Assembly (NCBI GenBank): GCA_024663395.1
Contig: JANFAH010000026.1
Coordinates: 682,001-746,000, forward strand
Direction: 5' to 3'
Source of the DNA: Pisolithus tinctorius
Lineage: Eukaryota; Basidiomycota; Agaricomycetes; Boletales; Pisolithaceae
Length of the DNA: 64,000 bases
The first letter of the stretch is position 1; each line of letters starts with the position of its first letter. The position numbers and the translations under genes were made by a program. This document shows positions 51,284-63,796 of this stretch, one piece after another. A model generated the notes under the pieces. It made no database searches. It was not told the DNA's origin and saw nothing but the letters and a program-made list of their open reading frames with translations.

Positions 51284-53138
51284 TGTCACACACCAAAGGT
51301 GTTGTGGACATGGTTACAGCTGACTCTGCCTAACTTGTTGACAAGTTGTGCACAATGCCCATGCATGCAGATGAAGACTAAAGGCCTCATGCATAGAAAG
51401 ACTGCTGGATGTAAACAGTCATCCTTTGCACAAGAATGAGTCATCAGTGCTAAAGGGAAAAGAGGAAGTGAGTTAAGTGCATGTTAAAGGTTTTTAGCAC
51501 CCGTGTACAGCATTCCAGTTTTCATCATATCTCTGCTGTTTCCAAAGATATCAACTCAGTTCTCACACTCACTTAAAGTGCTCAGCCCCACAATTCTTCC
51601 TTCCAAGTTTGGAGAGGATCCTTGCACCCTACACATTTCTACAGCACTCCATCCATCAGACACTCATTTCACTAAGTCCATCAATCATGGCTGCCTCTTC
51701 ATCAATCATCTTGCTTGTCTCATTTGCCAGAGACAATGGCTACGTATATCTGCCAGGTGTTCCCACCAGCTTCCATCCTGAAGCCCACTGGTTCATTCCA
51801 TTGTCGTCAGCCCCATCTCATCCCATGCAGCTTGGTCAGTGTGTTCTCCTCATCAGTATGACTTCCAGAAGGACATTCTTTGGTCACCTCAGGTCTGTCA
51901 CTCAGTTAGAAAGGTCTTATGTGGTCATTTCAGTCTCCCCTCTTGATGAAGCATATGGATCATTCCTCCCTGCTCCCTGCACCATCTTTGTTCCAATCTC
52001 ATCCATCATTCTCCCAGCATTGCAACAGCTGCAGTATAATCTACTGTTCTCCAGCCTCCCTGATTGCATCCATGACAAGTATGACATGCATCTTGCCTTC
52101 TTACTGCAAGATCCAGCAGAAGACGTCCCCCCTTCTCCTCCTCCTCTGTCAGAGTGCTGTTCATGAAGTTTTTGTTAACTTTGCTGAGAGGATGGAAGGG
52201 TGGGAGATGTGATTGCATATGCTCCCATTGCTCCACAGACCCCCAATGCCCTAGCCCTTTGACGCCTGACTCATGCCCTTCAATTCTGGAATTAATACTT
52301 CCCTATCTGGAAACACCATTCATCTGTCATGCCATCTTTGGATCTAGAGATGTCTCTGCCAAGATCTGACTTGCATTGCCACCCCCTAATGTGATATCAG
52401 TGTGCTTACTCAGTTTCTGACTCCATTTGACTCATCCTGTGATGTTTTGACTATCCTTGACTCATTCATTGCCAATACTTACCAATCCTCTTTGCTTGCT
52501 TATTTTTCATTTCTTGCTTACTCATCATGATTACTCAGTCCTTACTCATTACTTACCAAGTGTTTGTGCCTTGTTTGTCACAAGCTGTGCTCCCCCCACA
52601 GTATATAAACCCCCATGTACTTAGCTACCCCAACAAGCAATCAAGAAGCCACTCAGAAGTCAGTTCAGCTCAGCATATCTCATTGTCAACAGTTGAGGCT
52701 CCACAAAGGGGTCTATCTGTCATCATTTGTATACTTGGTAGTTGAGGCTCATTTGGAAGAGTCTATCTGCCATCCTTCATCATCTGCAGTCCACCCCATG
52801 CTTAGTCAGCAGTCCTTGCTTAGTCATTCCTCCACTCCTGCATAACTCATCAATGACTTGTGCCAGGAGCATGTTTTATTGAAGTCCATCATCCTAGAAG
52901 TCCTTTTGGCTGAACACCTTCACTCTGTTCAGTGTCCCCCATTCAGTCATCACTTGCTTGTCTACTCCTGCATAACTTGTTGACAACTTGTGCCAGGAGC
53001 ACCTCCACTTGAAGTCTCCCACACATTTAGGTTTTTCTGCACTCCAGGTTCTGTGGAGGCACACCACCACTTGCACTTTATTTGTCTTTGGTGTTGGATT
53101 TGTTTGGTTTATACCAGCTTTCCACACTTTGACTCACA
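51284..53138 (+). mobile_element. Solo LTR-D, copy 2 (1.86 kb)
   Basis: TGTCACACACC..CTTTGACTCACA with TSD GCAT (51280-51283) against GTGT (53139-53142); both derive from GCGT by CpG transitions. TATA near 52602. Confidence 0.72.
51687..52166 (+). CDS. ORF inside LTR-D copy 2 (159 residues)
   Basis: Same length and frame as the ORF in copy 1, starting MAASSSIILLVSFARDNGYV, with the FFGHLRSVTQLERSYVVISV centre. Differences from copy 1 are mostly C/T and G/A substitutions without indels. Confidence 0.5.
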   Translation: MAASSSIILLVSFARDNGYVYLPGVPTSFHPEAHWFIPLSSAPSHPMQLGQCVLLISMTSRRTFFGHLRSVTQLERSYVVISVSPLDEAYGSFLPAPCTIFVPISSIILPALQQLQYNLLFSSLPDCIHDKYDMHLAFLLQDPAEDVPPSPPPLSECCS

Positions 53139-53892
53139 GTGTTGTACACAGGAATACACAAACCTCTTGCTTGTCCTGCTGGGCTGTGATGTAAGACATT
53201 GCAAGAGACCTGTTGCCACCTAATGAAGAACTGGCTCTGAATCAGCCACAGTAGCATAGAGTGCATGGGGTGCTGCCCAACTTGTCTTCTTCATGCAACT
53301 TTCAGCCTCTCTCAGCAGTGAGTCCTCATAGCATGATGTTGATGGTAGAATATGATGGTGTCTTGAAGTGAGAAGAAAGGGATGTTTTATTGGGTGTCTG
53401 GGATGGTCTTTGGGAATTGAATGTAAGTAGACAGAGGAAGAATTGAAAGGAAACAGGGGCAAGGGGTGCACACTGACTGCATGTTTGAAGGAGAAATGCA
53501 TGGGGTAGTTGTGAGTATCTGTGGTATAGGGCAGCCAAGGATGGCATCAGTGAGACTAGTAAGTGAAGTAGCAGGACAGATGGTGTTTTAGTTATATACT
53601 TATTGAGTGTTTTGTTATTTTTCTGGATGGTTTTGGACTTTTTATTAGTGGTTTTTATGTTTTTTGAGCAAGGACTAACTATCAGTAGGATCACCAGATG
53701 AAACCTGGTGTGGAGCAGAGGTCTCCAGACAAAACCTGGGGTAAAACAGCTAAGGAGAAATGAACTATGTTTGGTATTGGATGGAGTGAGTGGTATGCAG
53801 GTCTCCCCTGCAGGGGACTGTGAATGCCAGTCAGCATGGAAGGTGGAATGATGGTAGTGGGAGAAGCTGCAGGGGGGTGGTTGAAGCTGCAG
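53139..53892. other. Unassigned stretch
   Basis: Short frames on both strands; none recognised. No repeat ends seen. Confidence 0.4.
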
Positions 53893-54291
53893 AGTAGGAA
53901 TTGGTAAATAGTCAATGGGTGAGTGTGTGCTTGACCCAAGAGGGAGATTCTGTTTTGAGAAAAAGAAGTGTAGTAAAAATGTAAAAATTGCGAACTAGAA
54001 CAGAAAACTTAGCTCTGTCTGTCCTATACCTTCTGTCAGTCCTCCTGGCACTTTGGGTACTCCCCAAAGTAATAGATTTGACCTCAAAAACTTGCCAAAA
54101 TACAGGACTAAATTACCCTGCTGCTGAGGAACTCTGACATGAATTGCTTTTATGGTAAGCTGAACTTGCATGAACACAGTGCACATGCTTAGTCAGCAAT
54201 GCAGCTGCTTGCCACTAAGTCAAAAAACCCTCAACCCCTATCTCCTGACCAAGATGATTTCTTGTAGGGAATTTGATGCCATTCCCCTACA
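53893..54291 (-). mobile_element. LTR-C, reverse copy
   Basis: Minus strand starts TGTAGGGGAATGG at 54291 and ends near 53893 (..CAATTCCTACT). Shares GTGCTTGACCCAAGAGGGAG and CCTCCTGGCACTTTGGGTAC with the other LTR-C copies. Confidence 0.65.
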
Positions 54292-55862
54292 ACTGAGGGG
54301 TGGTTTAGAATTTGACTGTCCTCAGTTGCTCTCCTCCTTGCACAAACATCCTTGTCCTTGCATCTGCTTCCCTCAACTTCACCATGATCCCTCAACCTTG
54401 CCACACACTCCTTGCCCTGTAACCTTGCACTACATGAACATAACTCCCTTCATTCTGAAGACCTGCTCCTGACCTCACAGAATGACCCTCTCATGCCTTG
54501 AAACTTCTCACCCTCAAATGCAACTCTTTCCACCCACAAAATGCCACCTGGCCTTGAACATACACACTGCTTCTCAAACACTCCCCTCGCAACCCAAACC
54601 TTGAACCAAATGATGATGGAGATAAACTCCAGGCAAATGAACAAATGAGTAATAAATGAAGTGCAGAGTGAGTCAAAGACTGCCCCTCAAGGCACAGTCT
54701 TTGTGTGAAATGGTAATGGGGTGTAGTGCAGTGCTGTGGCTGGCACAGTGGACACTGACCCTCTATGAGGCAGCTCAAAGACATATATGTACCTAAAAAA
54801 AATATCAATCAGTCATGTACTTACTATCCCTGTATGCATATGTGCTCTCAATTACTGCTTGTCCTTAAGACAACTTAGCACAAGGAAAAACAATGAAACT
54901 CAAAGATACATGTCAGGGTGAGTAGAATCACCCAGAGGTTAGTGCGACTCAGTTGAGCAATGTCACATGAAGCAAAACTTGGATTAAGGAAAAACTATTT
55001 ATCAATATGCTCACCAGGACCTTCACTTCATCCACCTGTCCCATTTCCCATTTTCTCAGCCTTGACTCTCTGCACATGCATGCACTTGGTTCCTCATACT
55101 TCATCTGGTACTTTGTCTGGTGGCCAAAGCCCTTGTGCCAAGTGCCACCAAGCAACCCCAAGTTGCCCATCTTTGTTCACCTCTATCTCAACCCTAGAAA
55201 CAAAGTGTTTTGGCATAGTACATGTCCATATCATAGTAAAAGATGTCACCTTAAGTCTGTACATGCTTGTGTCTTTGCCAAAGATAGGTCTTTGGCCATG
55301 ACAGGTGCAGGCACTAACTTGTTTCAATCCCAAACTTTGGCCTTCCACCTCACAGTTGGGTAGACAGAGTCTTGATACTAAGTGCTGATGAATGGCTTTA
55401 AGCCATCCATCTCCAGCAGTCACCTCTCCTTTCATCTGTACTTGATCTCATAATTCCCCTTCCTGAGTTTCCCTTCCAGCACCATTGCCTTCAGTGCTCC
55501 TCTCACCTCAAGGCACTCCCCCCCCTTTGTGGATCAGTCTTTGACTCATTTGATGCCAGTCCTTTGATGGTAGCTGACCATTCATGTTCAAACTCATTGG
55601 ATACCCTAATGTCAAATACTTGTAAGTAGCTTGTCATGAAAACAAAAAGAAATGAAGAGTGCTTGGGCTCTGCATGAATCCATGTCACCTTGAGTGTGCT
55701 GTGTGTGACCTCATTGTTCCAGTCAGCATTGGCCCTCTCCAATTTTCATGGCTCCATATGGAGTTCCTTTCATGACCTGGTGTCAACTCAACTGTCACTT
55801 TCATACTCTTGAATGCAACTGCACTTGGTCACAGTTGTTAGATAGTCTACCCTTTGCTCACT
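54292..55862 (-). other. Eroded minus-strand coding region, unrecognised
   Basis: Minus-strand frames at 55742-55503 (NADWNNEVTHSTLKVTWIHA) and 55435-55094 (HFVSRVEIEVNKDGQLGVAW, then WHLAQGLWPPDKVPDEV), continuing to 54949, may be parts of one protein. Probably internal sequence of the LTR-C element. No catalytic motif seen. Confidence 0.3.
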
Positions 55863-56319
55863 GTAGGGAATGAGATCAAATTCCCTACAAGAAGCTGTCT
55901 TGGTCAGGAGTTTAGGGGTTGAGAGTTTCTTTTTGTTTTTTTGTGTTTGTACCACTGGACTTAGTGGCAAGCAACTGTGTTGCTGACTAAGCACATGTGC
56001 TGTGTTCATGCAAGTTCAGTTTACCACAAGCAATTCATGTCAGAGGCCCTCAGTAGCAGGGTGATTTCATCTTGCATTTCAGTGAGTTTTTGAGGTCAGA
56101 ATTATTACTTTGGGGAGTACCCAAAGGGCCAGGAGGACTGGAAATAGGTTTAGTATAGCAGACAGCAGCCCAGAGCTAAGTTTTCCTTTTAGTTCGCAAT
56201 TTTTACCCTTTTACTACACTTCTTTTTGCCAGCGAGAACCTCCCTTTTGGGTCAAGCACAATACTTGCCCACCACTGATCAATTACTAATTCTAGGTTCA
56301 TCTTATTACCTATTCCTAC
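55863..56319 (+). mobile_element. LTR-C, likely 5' LTR
   Basis: TGTAGGGAATG..CTATTCCTACA (457 bp). Followed after TC by TGGAGCCCACCACGAGTGG, a plausible primer-binding site. Confidence 0.65.
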
Positions 56320-56321
56320 AT

Positions 56322-56340
56322 CTGGAGCCCACCACGAGTG
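56322..56340 (+). other. Candidate primer-binding site of the LTR-C element
   Basis: TGGAGCCCACCACGAGTGG begins two bases after the LTR end. The tRNA is not identified. The rest of the gap to 56702 has no recognised gene. Confidence 0.4.
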
Positions 56341-56702
56341 GGGTTCTGTTTGTTTTGGGGAATGAAGCCACCTCTTTATCACCACATGAAATTTTTTTCT
56401 GGATTAAGTTGGACAAGCTAAGTGTTCAGAATTTCGATTCTAGTTACAGTCTACACTCAGGAATTTAGGAAATTTTCAGAACTATTTTTTGAGCAGCAAA
56501 TGTTGAGCAAGCAACAAAGTTGAAGATCCCTTGAGTCAAGAAAGAAGTCTGAAGGCAAATTAATAGTTGAAATTTTGCGAAGAAGCCATGAGAATGTGCT
56601 GAGAGAGCTTGAGGGAATGCCACCAAGGCATTTGAGGGACACACCATGGTTCTTGGGATGAGCATCTGACCTTTTTAGGTATTTCAACAGGGTCCAAAGT
56701 CT

Positions 56703-57070
56703 TGTTACGATACGTACTCTTTTCTTCTCTTCCCTTTTCTTTTTTTCTTATCTAATCTTTTTGTCTTATCTTATCTCTTGGTCTCGGCCTGGGCTCTGGC
56801 CTAGGCCTCACCTCACCTTTGCCGTGCTTTCTCCTTCTGGTACGTTCCGCTCCACTATGATATCATCATGACATCACCGTGATGTCACGGACCTCATGTA
56901 TGCCTCACCGTTGCCTCATGTACTATAGTATAAGTACCGTAGCTCAATCACCCAACTAGCTCTAAGCTAGTTCATTTGGGTCTTCGAGTCCTAAAGTCAC
57001 CTGCTTCTAAGTCATCTCCTCTTCTTCATCTCGTCTTTCTTCTGTTGGTTCTTGGTGTGAGCCTACAACA
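56703..57070 (+). mobile_element. LTR-E
   Basis: TGTTACGATACGTACTC..GCCTACAACA (368 bp), with pyrimidine-rich U3 and a TAGTATAAGTACC box near 56930. Followed within 60 bases by a Gag remnant, so perhaps its 5' LTR. Confidence 0.5.
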
Positions 57071-57122
57071 AACCCTGTTGTTTAGGTCTCGTCACAAGTC
57101 TTTGCAAGTGTGAGAATTGCTT

Positions 57123-58728
57123 CAATGACCAAGAATGGGCCAAATGGGCTTGCTGGTATGCAGGCAGCGAAGTTTCCAACTCATGGTATGATTTTGTTAA
57201 GGATCAGTTGATTTGGCCTGAATTCATGGTGGCTATTGCATGTTTGTATCCTGGGTCCCAGAATTTGGATCAACAGTATTCAAGGAATGACCTTTACAGC
57301 ATCATTGACAGCTGAGCAAGGAGAGAGATTTGTCCAGAGGAGGAGCTGACAAACTACAGACTTTATTTTCTAGATTTAGTAACATATCTATGGGTTTCAA
57401 GACAACTTGAGGCTGACAAACTTGAAGACCTCTACTTGCAAGGCTTCAACAAAGAATTTTGGTGCAAAATCTTGCAGAAAATGCGACATGATGATCAATG
57501 GTGACATTCTGACAACCCATGGCCCATAGAACAAGTAACACTTGTGGCTACAAAGTTGCTACAGAAAGGATTTCACTTGGAATGACCTCAGACAAGCAAA
57601 GAACATTACATTCTACCACAAAGGGACCAGGAATTGAGTTTGGATGAGCAACGACTACCTACAAAGTGTTTTCCAACTATGCCTACATATGACTTGCTGA
57701 CAATCAATATGCAGGGATCTATGGAATTATCAGGATACATAGAAAGCAAGAAAGTGCCAAAATCAGTTTTGACAAGTCACATGCAGCCATCCAGTCCACC
57801 CAAGAAGGCTAAGAATGAAGACCAAAGCCCTGGCAGGCTCACTGAAGCAGTAGCAGCAGCCTGTTTCAAGATGAAAGAGTTTTCTTTGAGTACAAATGAA
57901 CTACTGACTACTGAATTACAGGAAGCATCAAAGCTCAAGCAAGTTGAACCAGTGTTTGTCAAAGATCCACTTGTAATGAAGGTTCCAGTTGAATTTGAGG
58001 CAAGCGAGCACACTCAAGGGGGTTTTTCATTTCATTCTCACCAAGTTTCTCAACTAGCTACTGATACTTTCAGCTTAAGATGTTGAAGTCTCACAGAAAA
58101 CACTGTCAAGGTTCCCATGGTCAGTGAAGAGGTTCAGCAATTGGCAGATGAGTCACTTGTATCAAAGATTCCACTTGAGTCCAAAGCAGAGAGGCTTGAA
58201 GAACACATGAAGCCCACAGGAGTTGAAGTTGAGTGGCTTGAAATGCTTGCAAGCAGCCTTGAGGCAGAGAGGTTGGTGTATGGAGAAACAGCTGACTCAC
58301 ACAGGGTGCTGAAGTACATGAATCACACTGAGGCAAAGGTTATAGTGAGAATGATCAAGATTGAAAGGCTGTTGACATCAGACATACAAAGGAAGCCACC
58401 AGAAGAGGTTTTGCAAGTTGAAATATTGAAGCACACAGTGAGAAATGCCCTCACACCTAAAGTATTCTATGGCCATGCAGTGTCAGCAAGAGATGCTTTA
58501 TTTGAGAATCTGTTGAGAGTGTTGATGCATGCACTCAGTATTAGGACTTGTAGAGAAAGTCCAGTGAAGTTGACTAAGCAGAGTCACATGACCACATGCA
58601 AGAAGGACTACATACTGATGAGACTAGTATTACAGGCCAACTATGCAAGATCACTGCAATTGCAGGATACAAAGGATGGGGCGAGTGGCATACCATGTGG
58701 GAGTTACCATGACTACAAGCAACAGTGA
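57123..58728 (+). pseudogene. Gag remnant related to the 98-1471 Gag
   Basis: Frames at 57125-57640 read EWAKWACWYAGSEVSNSWYD, ACLYPGSQNLDQQYSRNDLY and RLYFLDLVTYLWVSRQLEAD, parallel to the YPELEESCRNQFFRLKSA and YFRSFCRFSLSLE blocks of the first Gag. Stops at 57313, 57502 and 57583 break it. Open frames 57634-58086 and 58117-58728 continue with charged, helical sequence (EELQEAS-type, VPVEFEASEHTQGG, KAERLEEHMKPTGVEVEWLE) but no zinc knuckle. The N-terminus is missing. Confidence 0.5.
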
Positions 58729-59199
58729 TGATGACAAGAGTGACAATGGCAGCAAATAGTGAGATAGTGACAACAATGATGATCAGACTCAGTGTGGACC
58801 AATGGCCTGGCAAGGTTAGATGTGCTGTTCAACAGAGACAAGGTGTGAAGAGCACAGACACTGAGCATGATGGCTCACAGGTTCATTTTGATTTCAGAAC
58901 ACTGTACTTACATCTACTCTATGCTAGGGAAAATGGATGTACACAACAATGTGTGAGCAACATCCAGAAGATCACAGTGCAGGGAATGACAGCAGCAGCA
59001 ACAAGAGCAACAACAGCTGTGAATAGTGTGACAATGACAATGATGACAAGATCTAGCAGAGATCAACAGCCAGGAAAGGTCAGACATGCCATTTGATGGG
59101 ATTGGGGCATGAAGAGTGCAGATATGGAGCTCTATGGCTCAATGGTTTGTTTTGATTTCGAGACACCTTACTTACATCTACATTATTCTAGGGATAGCA
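58729..59199. repeat. Tandem duplication of about 250 bp
   Basis: 58734-58940 and 58986-59198 share GACAATG..AGTGTGACAA.., GATCAACAGCCAGGAAAGGT-like and TTACTTACATCTAC(T/A)..CTAGGGA blocks in the same order. The second unit ends at the Copia LTR edge. Confidence 0.55.
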
Positions 59200-59897
59200 G
59201 TTGGTTGTGATGAAGTGCAACCAAAGTTCTGGCAATTGCAATTCAAGATTCTAAGGCAAGCTATGAATGAGCAATGATGGTATCAACCAGAGCATGAGTG
59301 ATGATGAGGATTAATGAAGTTATGAGTGTCTCAGTGTATGAAGTAGTCACTGAGGTGGAAAAGAACAGTGCAGAAAATTTATAGGACTGTAATTAGTAAG
59401 CATGGTGACATTGGAATTTAATTCCAAGGGTCAGGGAGAAACTCCAAGCCCTCTGGGCAAAACTCTGAGAGGCTACCATAATTCTGGAATGCATTCTCAA
59501 CACTCCCCCTCAATTGGAACAAAGTCCAAGTGCAGATGCAAAGTGTTTTGCCTTGATGCTAGGTAAAGGTTTGGTAAGGGTTTCAGAAACCATGTCATCA
59601 GTAGGACAATAAATTAAATGAAAGGAATGGTTTTCCACAGTGAAACAAATGAAATAGTATCATATATTGATGTGCTTGGTGTGAGTGTGATGGCAGATTG
59701 GCTGTTGGAATACAGTGGGATAGGATGTTTGAGTGGTCAGAAAACTTCCCCAATGAGTCATCAAAGCCACAGGCCCTCTTTGGCTGCATGAGTCACTGTG
59801 ATGTTCTCTGCTTCAGCAGGCCAGAGTGTTACAAGTTCTTGTTTCCATGAAGCCCAACTGATAGCTCCTCCATCCAGTAGATAGGTGTATCTGCTTA

Positions 59898-60070
59898 TAC
59901 AGTGAGGGATAAAAGTGTTGCAATGCTTGCGAGGTGTGAGTTGCTGCTGATGTAGCTCAGGCTAATCTGCACAGATGATCATGATACCTATACCATTGGA
60001 AAGGGGTACTCTAAGCTTTCCAGAGCACTAAGGCCTCACAAATATTGCAATGCTTTTGTCCTTCACTGTA
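59898..60070. mobile_element. Tc1/mariner-like MITE (173 bp) in Copia RNase H
   Basis: TIRs TACAGTGAGGGATAAAAGTG and TACAGTGAAGGACAAAAGCA, with TA at both ends. The paralogous Copia at 16417 has a single TA at the same codon (ACACTATAAGCAG), the empty site. Confidence 0.85.
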
Positions 60071-61060
60071 GCACATCAATGCTCCTGAAAAGCTCTGTCT
60101 GCATTGGTATAGCCCTCAAGGCCTCATTCTGTATTTCTGAACATCAAAGCAAGTGCTTTTGTGCCTGCAATATACCCATAGATTCATTTTACAGCTTCCC
60201 AGTGAGTCATGTTGGGTGTGTTATTGAACTGTGTGACTGTGGAGACAGCAAATGTGATGTCTGGACATGTTCCAACAGCAAGGTGCATGAGGGGGCCTAC
60301 AACAGCATGGTAGCATATGTTTTTCATGCATGCAGCTTCTTCAGCTGGCTGCAGAATTTCTCTGCAAGAGAGTTTTATTCTGGGGTCCATTGGAATTGTG
60401 GCAGGTTTGCAGTTGGCAAGGTTGTATTTTGTCAGAATGGCCTCAATGTAGGACTGCTGTGACAGGGATATGATGTGGGCTTCTCTATTCTGCATCACCT
60501 TCATTCTGAGTAGCCAACTGATGGGCCCTAGGTTGGAGATTTTAAAATGAGTGCTGATTTCTTCTTTGAACAAGCAGATTAGTGATGGGGAACTGCCTGT
60601 TACAGTGCAGTCATTGATGTGGCTGGTGAGGATGAGGATTTCTGATCCTATGCAACCAGAGAATACTCCCCAGTCTGCATGTGCCCTGGTAAGTCCAAGA
60701 TCTGCTAGGGTAGCACATAGCTTCTGGTACCACTGAAGTGTGCCTTGTTTCGAGCTGTATAATGTGATGTTTAACTTCCCAACTGGACAGGAAAAATTCC
60801 ACCCTACAGTGTAGCCCTCAGGGAGCTCCATATAGATGTCTTCACCATCTCCAAGTTCACCATTTAGGAATGCTGAGTGAAAATCAAAGATGTCAATGTC
60901 CCAGTCATTGCATGTGGCAATTGCAAGTATTGTGTGAAGTGATGCAAGCCTTGCAACAGGAGCATAGGTTTCATCATAGTCAACACCCTGTATATGAGAG
61001 TAGCCCTTAGCAACTAGGCAGGCCTTGTGTTATGCTTGACCAAAGTCAAGACATAGGGAG
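60071..61060 (-). pseudogene. Copia reverse transcriptase and start of RNase H
   Basis: From 61040 downward: GYSHIQGVDYDETYAPVARL, SLHTILAIATCNDWDIDIFD, FHSAFLNGELGDGEDIYMEL and PEGYTVGW. Then, in the 215-residue open frame 60831-60184: LYSSKQGTLQWYQKL, THADWGVF-like segment, LILTSHINDCTVTG (the catalytic V/I-DD motif reads INDC, D lost), NLGPISWLLRMKV, LMHLAVGTCPDITFAVSTVT and THWEAVK. RNase H restarts in another frame (YIAGTKALALMFRNTE..GLEGYTNAD). Several substitutions and a frameshift: inactive. Confidence 0.8.
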
Positions 61061-61523
61061 AGCTCAAATGCAGACAATGGGTTTCTACTGAGCAATGGCT
61101 GCAGTAACCTTTGTGAACAATGTCACACACCAAAGGTGTTGTGGACATGGTTACAGCTGACTCTGCCTAACTCATCGATGAGTTGCATGCAATGCCCATG
61201 CATGCAGATGAAGACTAAAGGCCTCATGCATAGAAAGACTGCCAGACATGAGCAGTCATCCTTTGCACAAGAATGAGTCATCAGTGCTAAAGAGAAAAGA
61301 GGAAGTGAGTTAAGCACACATTAAAAGCTTTTAGCACCTGTGTATGGCATTCTGGTTTTCATCGTATCTCCACCATTTCCAAAGATATCAACTCCATTCT
61401 CACACTCACTTGAAGTGCTCAGCCATGCAATTCTGCCTTCCAGGTTTGGAGAGGATCCTCACACCCTATGCATTTCTACAGCACTCCATCCATCAGATGC
61501 TCATTTCACTAAGTCCACCAATC

Positions 61524-61862
61524 ATGGCTGCCTCTTCATTGATTGTGTTGCTTGTCTCATTTGCCAGAGACAATGGCTACATATATCTGCCAGGCATTCC
61601 CACCAGCTTCCATCCTGAAGCCCCCTGGTTCATCCCATCATTGTCAGCCCCATCTCATCCCATGCAGCTTGGTCAGCATGTTCTCCTTGTCAGTATGACT
61701 TCCAGAAGGATGTTCTTTGGTCACCTCAGGTCTGTCACTCAGTTAGAAAGGTCTTATGTGGTTGTTTTGGTCTCCCCTCTTGATGAAGCATATGGATTGT
61801 TCCTCCCTGCTCCCTGCACTGTCTTTATTCCAATATCATCCATCATTCTTCCCACATTGTGA
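61524..61862 (+). pseudogene. LTR-D internal ORF, copy 3
   Basis: MAASSLIVLLVSFARDNGYI.. open to a TGA at 61860 (CATTGTGACAGC), where copy 1 has TTGCGACAG: CGA to TGA. Confidence 0.5.
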
Positions 61863-62156
61863 CAGCTGCAGCATCATCTACTGTTCTCCAGCCTCCCTGA
61901 TCACATTCATGATGAGTATGACATGCATCTTGCCTTCTTACTGCAAGATCCAGCAGAAGACATCCCCCCTTCTCCTCCTCCATCAGAGCCCTGTTCATGA
62001 AGTTTTTGTTAACTTTGCTGAGAGGATGAAAGGGTGGGAGACACAATTGCATATGCTCCCATTGCCCCACAGACCCCCAATGCCCTAGCCCCCTTTGATG
62101 CCTGACTCATGCCCTTCAATTCTGGAATTAATACTTCCTTATCTGGAAACACCACC

Positions 62157-63127
62157 TGTCAAGTATGGGATGTCCAGGTTGAGGCTGGACTGGAGACCGA
62201 AGCAGGCACAAGACCGAGGGGTCGGGATCAGAAGGGGAGTCGAAGATACAGATGATTGGACTCATTGGACTTAGCGACTGGGAGTACAGTGCTATTCCCT
62301 TGCGTGGGTCTCAGTCTGAGTCCGAGGCCAAAGTGGAGTTTTATCAGAGGTAACTTAGTTCATTTCAGACTGAGGTCTACAGGCTGAGTATCTACTAGCT
62401 TATATACTAGAAACAACTATAGTATGGAGACTGGTAATGCTGGTCTTGCAAGGATTGCTAAGACGATTGGTAAGACAAGGATTACTAATGTATGACTAAG
62501 ATAGCGGAGACTGGGACAGAGTGGACTGGGGACAAGACCGGGAAGGACTTAACCAGAATGACACGCACTGCAAAGCAGTGCTTACCGCTGTAGGAATAGG
62601 TAAAAGGAAGTACCTAGAAATAGTAATAGTCAGTGATGGGCGAGTATATTGTGCTCGACCCAAAAGGGAGGTTCTCTCTGGAGAAAGAAGTGTAGTAAAA
62701 ATGTAAAAATGCGAACTGAAAACAAATACTTAGCTCTGCCTGACCAATATCTCTTGCCAGTCCTCCTGGCACTTTGGGTACTCCCCAAAGTAATAAATCT
62801 AACTTCTAAAACTCGCCAAAATGTGGGGTCTGTGACATGTACTGGTTGTTATGGTAAACTGAACTCGCATGAACACAGCACACATGCTTAGTCAGCAACG
62901 TGGCTGCTCGCCACCAAGTCCAGGGGTACAAACACAAAAACAAAGGCAAGAAATAAAACAAGTCCTTCCACCCCTAAACTCCTGACCAAGACGGATTCTC
63001 CTAGGGAACTCAAACTCGTTCCCTACACCATGCTAGACCATCTGGAGACAAGGGGACAGGTGAGGCCAAGGCCAGACTGAGTGAGTGCAAGGCCGAGTCC
63101 AGCCGGGGTCGAGACATGGCTATGACA
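62157..63127 (-). mobile_element. Solo LTR-A with nested LTR-C
   Basis: Minus LTR-A (TGTCATAGCCATGTCTC.. to ..ATACTTGACA) with perfect TSD CCACC at 62152-62156 and 63128-63132, in LTR-D copy 3. Confidence 0.88.
62589..63027 (-). mobile_element. Solo LTR-C nested in LTR-A
   Basis: TGTAGGAATAGG..GTTCCCTACA, flanked by CCGC and CCAT. The intact LTR-A has CCGCG or CCATG here, so both flanks fit a 4-bp TSD CCGC with CpG transitions in the right copy. Confidence 0.7.
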
Positions 63128-63796
63128 CCACCCATCTGTCATGCCATCTTTGGATCCAGAGATGTCTCCACTGAGATCTGACTTGCATCGCCACCCCCTA
63201 ATGTGATATCAATGTGCTTACTCAGTTTCTGATTCTATTTGACTCATTCTGTGATATTTTGACTATCCTTGACTTGTTTATTGCCAATACTTACCAATCT
63301 TCTTTACTTGCTTACTTTTCATTTCTTGCTTACTCATCATGATTACTCAGTCCTTACTCATTACTTACCAAGCATTTGTGCCTTGTTTGTCACAAGCTGT
63401 GCTCCCCCCACAGTATATAAACCCCCATGTACTTAGCTACACCCCAAGCAATCCAGAAGTCAGTTCAGCTCTTTCAGTGCATATCTCATTGTCAACAGTT
63501 GAGGCTCATTTGGAAGAGTCTATCTGTCACCATCCATCATCCTTGGTAGTTGAGGCTCCATCAAGGGTCTATCTACCTCTATTCATCATCAGCAGTATCA
63601 TCAGTGCTTAGTCAGCAACCTTTTGCTTAGTCATTCTTCCACTCCTGCATAACTCATCATCAACTTGCACCAGGAGCACATCCTAAAGATCATCATGCCA
63701 GAGTACTTTTGGCTGAATACCTTTACTCTGTTCAGCATCCCCCATTCAATCATCACTCATTCATCTGCTCTTGCATAACTCATCATTGACTTGTGC

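Larger units (their letters stand above)
59200..61120 (-). mobile_element. Copia remnant: RT, RNase H and 3' LTR
   Basis: Minus-strand Copia. 3' LTR from 59502 (TGTTGAGAATGCATTCCAG) to about 59200; purine tract AATTGAGGGGGAGT at 59516-59503. RNase H tail with YSNSQSAITL and (frames mixed) CPTDDMVSETLTKPLPS-like words near 59570-59680. Interrupted by a MITE at 59898-60070. Upstream end cut by LTR-D copy 3 at 61121. Confidence 0.8.
61121..63796 (+). mobile_element. LTR-D, copy 3, 3'-truncated, with nested LTR-A
   Basis: Starts TGTCACACACC at 61121 inside Copia. Interrupted at 62157-63127 by reverse LTR-A. Ends at 63796 in the second hairpin region, where another LTR-D begins. Confidence 0.7.

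Noticed and set aside
55863..56319. TSD for this LTR-C
   Set aside because: Flanks CTCAC and TCTGG do not match, consistent with a 5' LTR of a longer element rather than a solo LTR.
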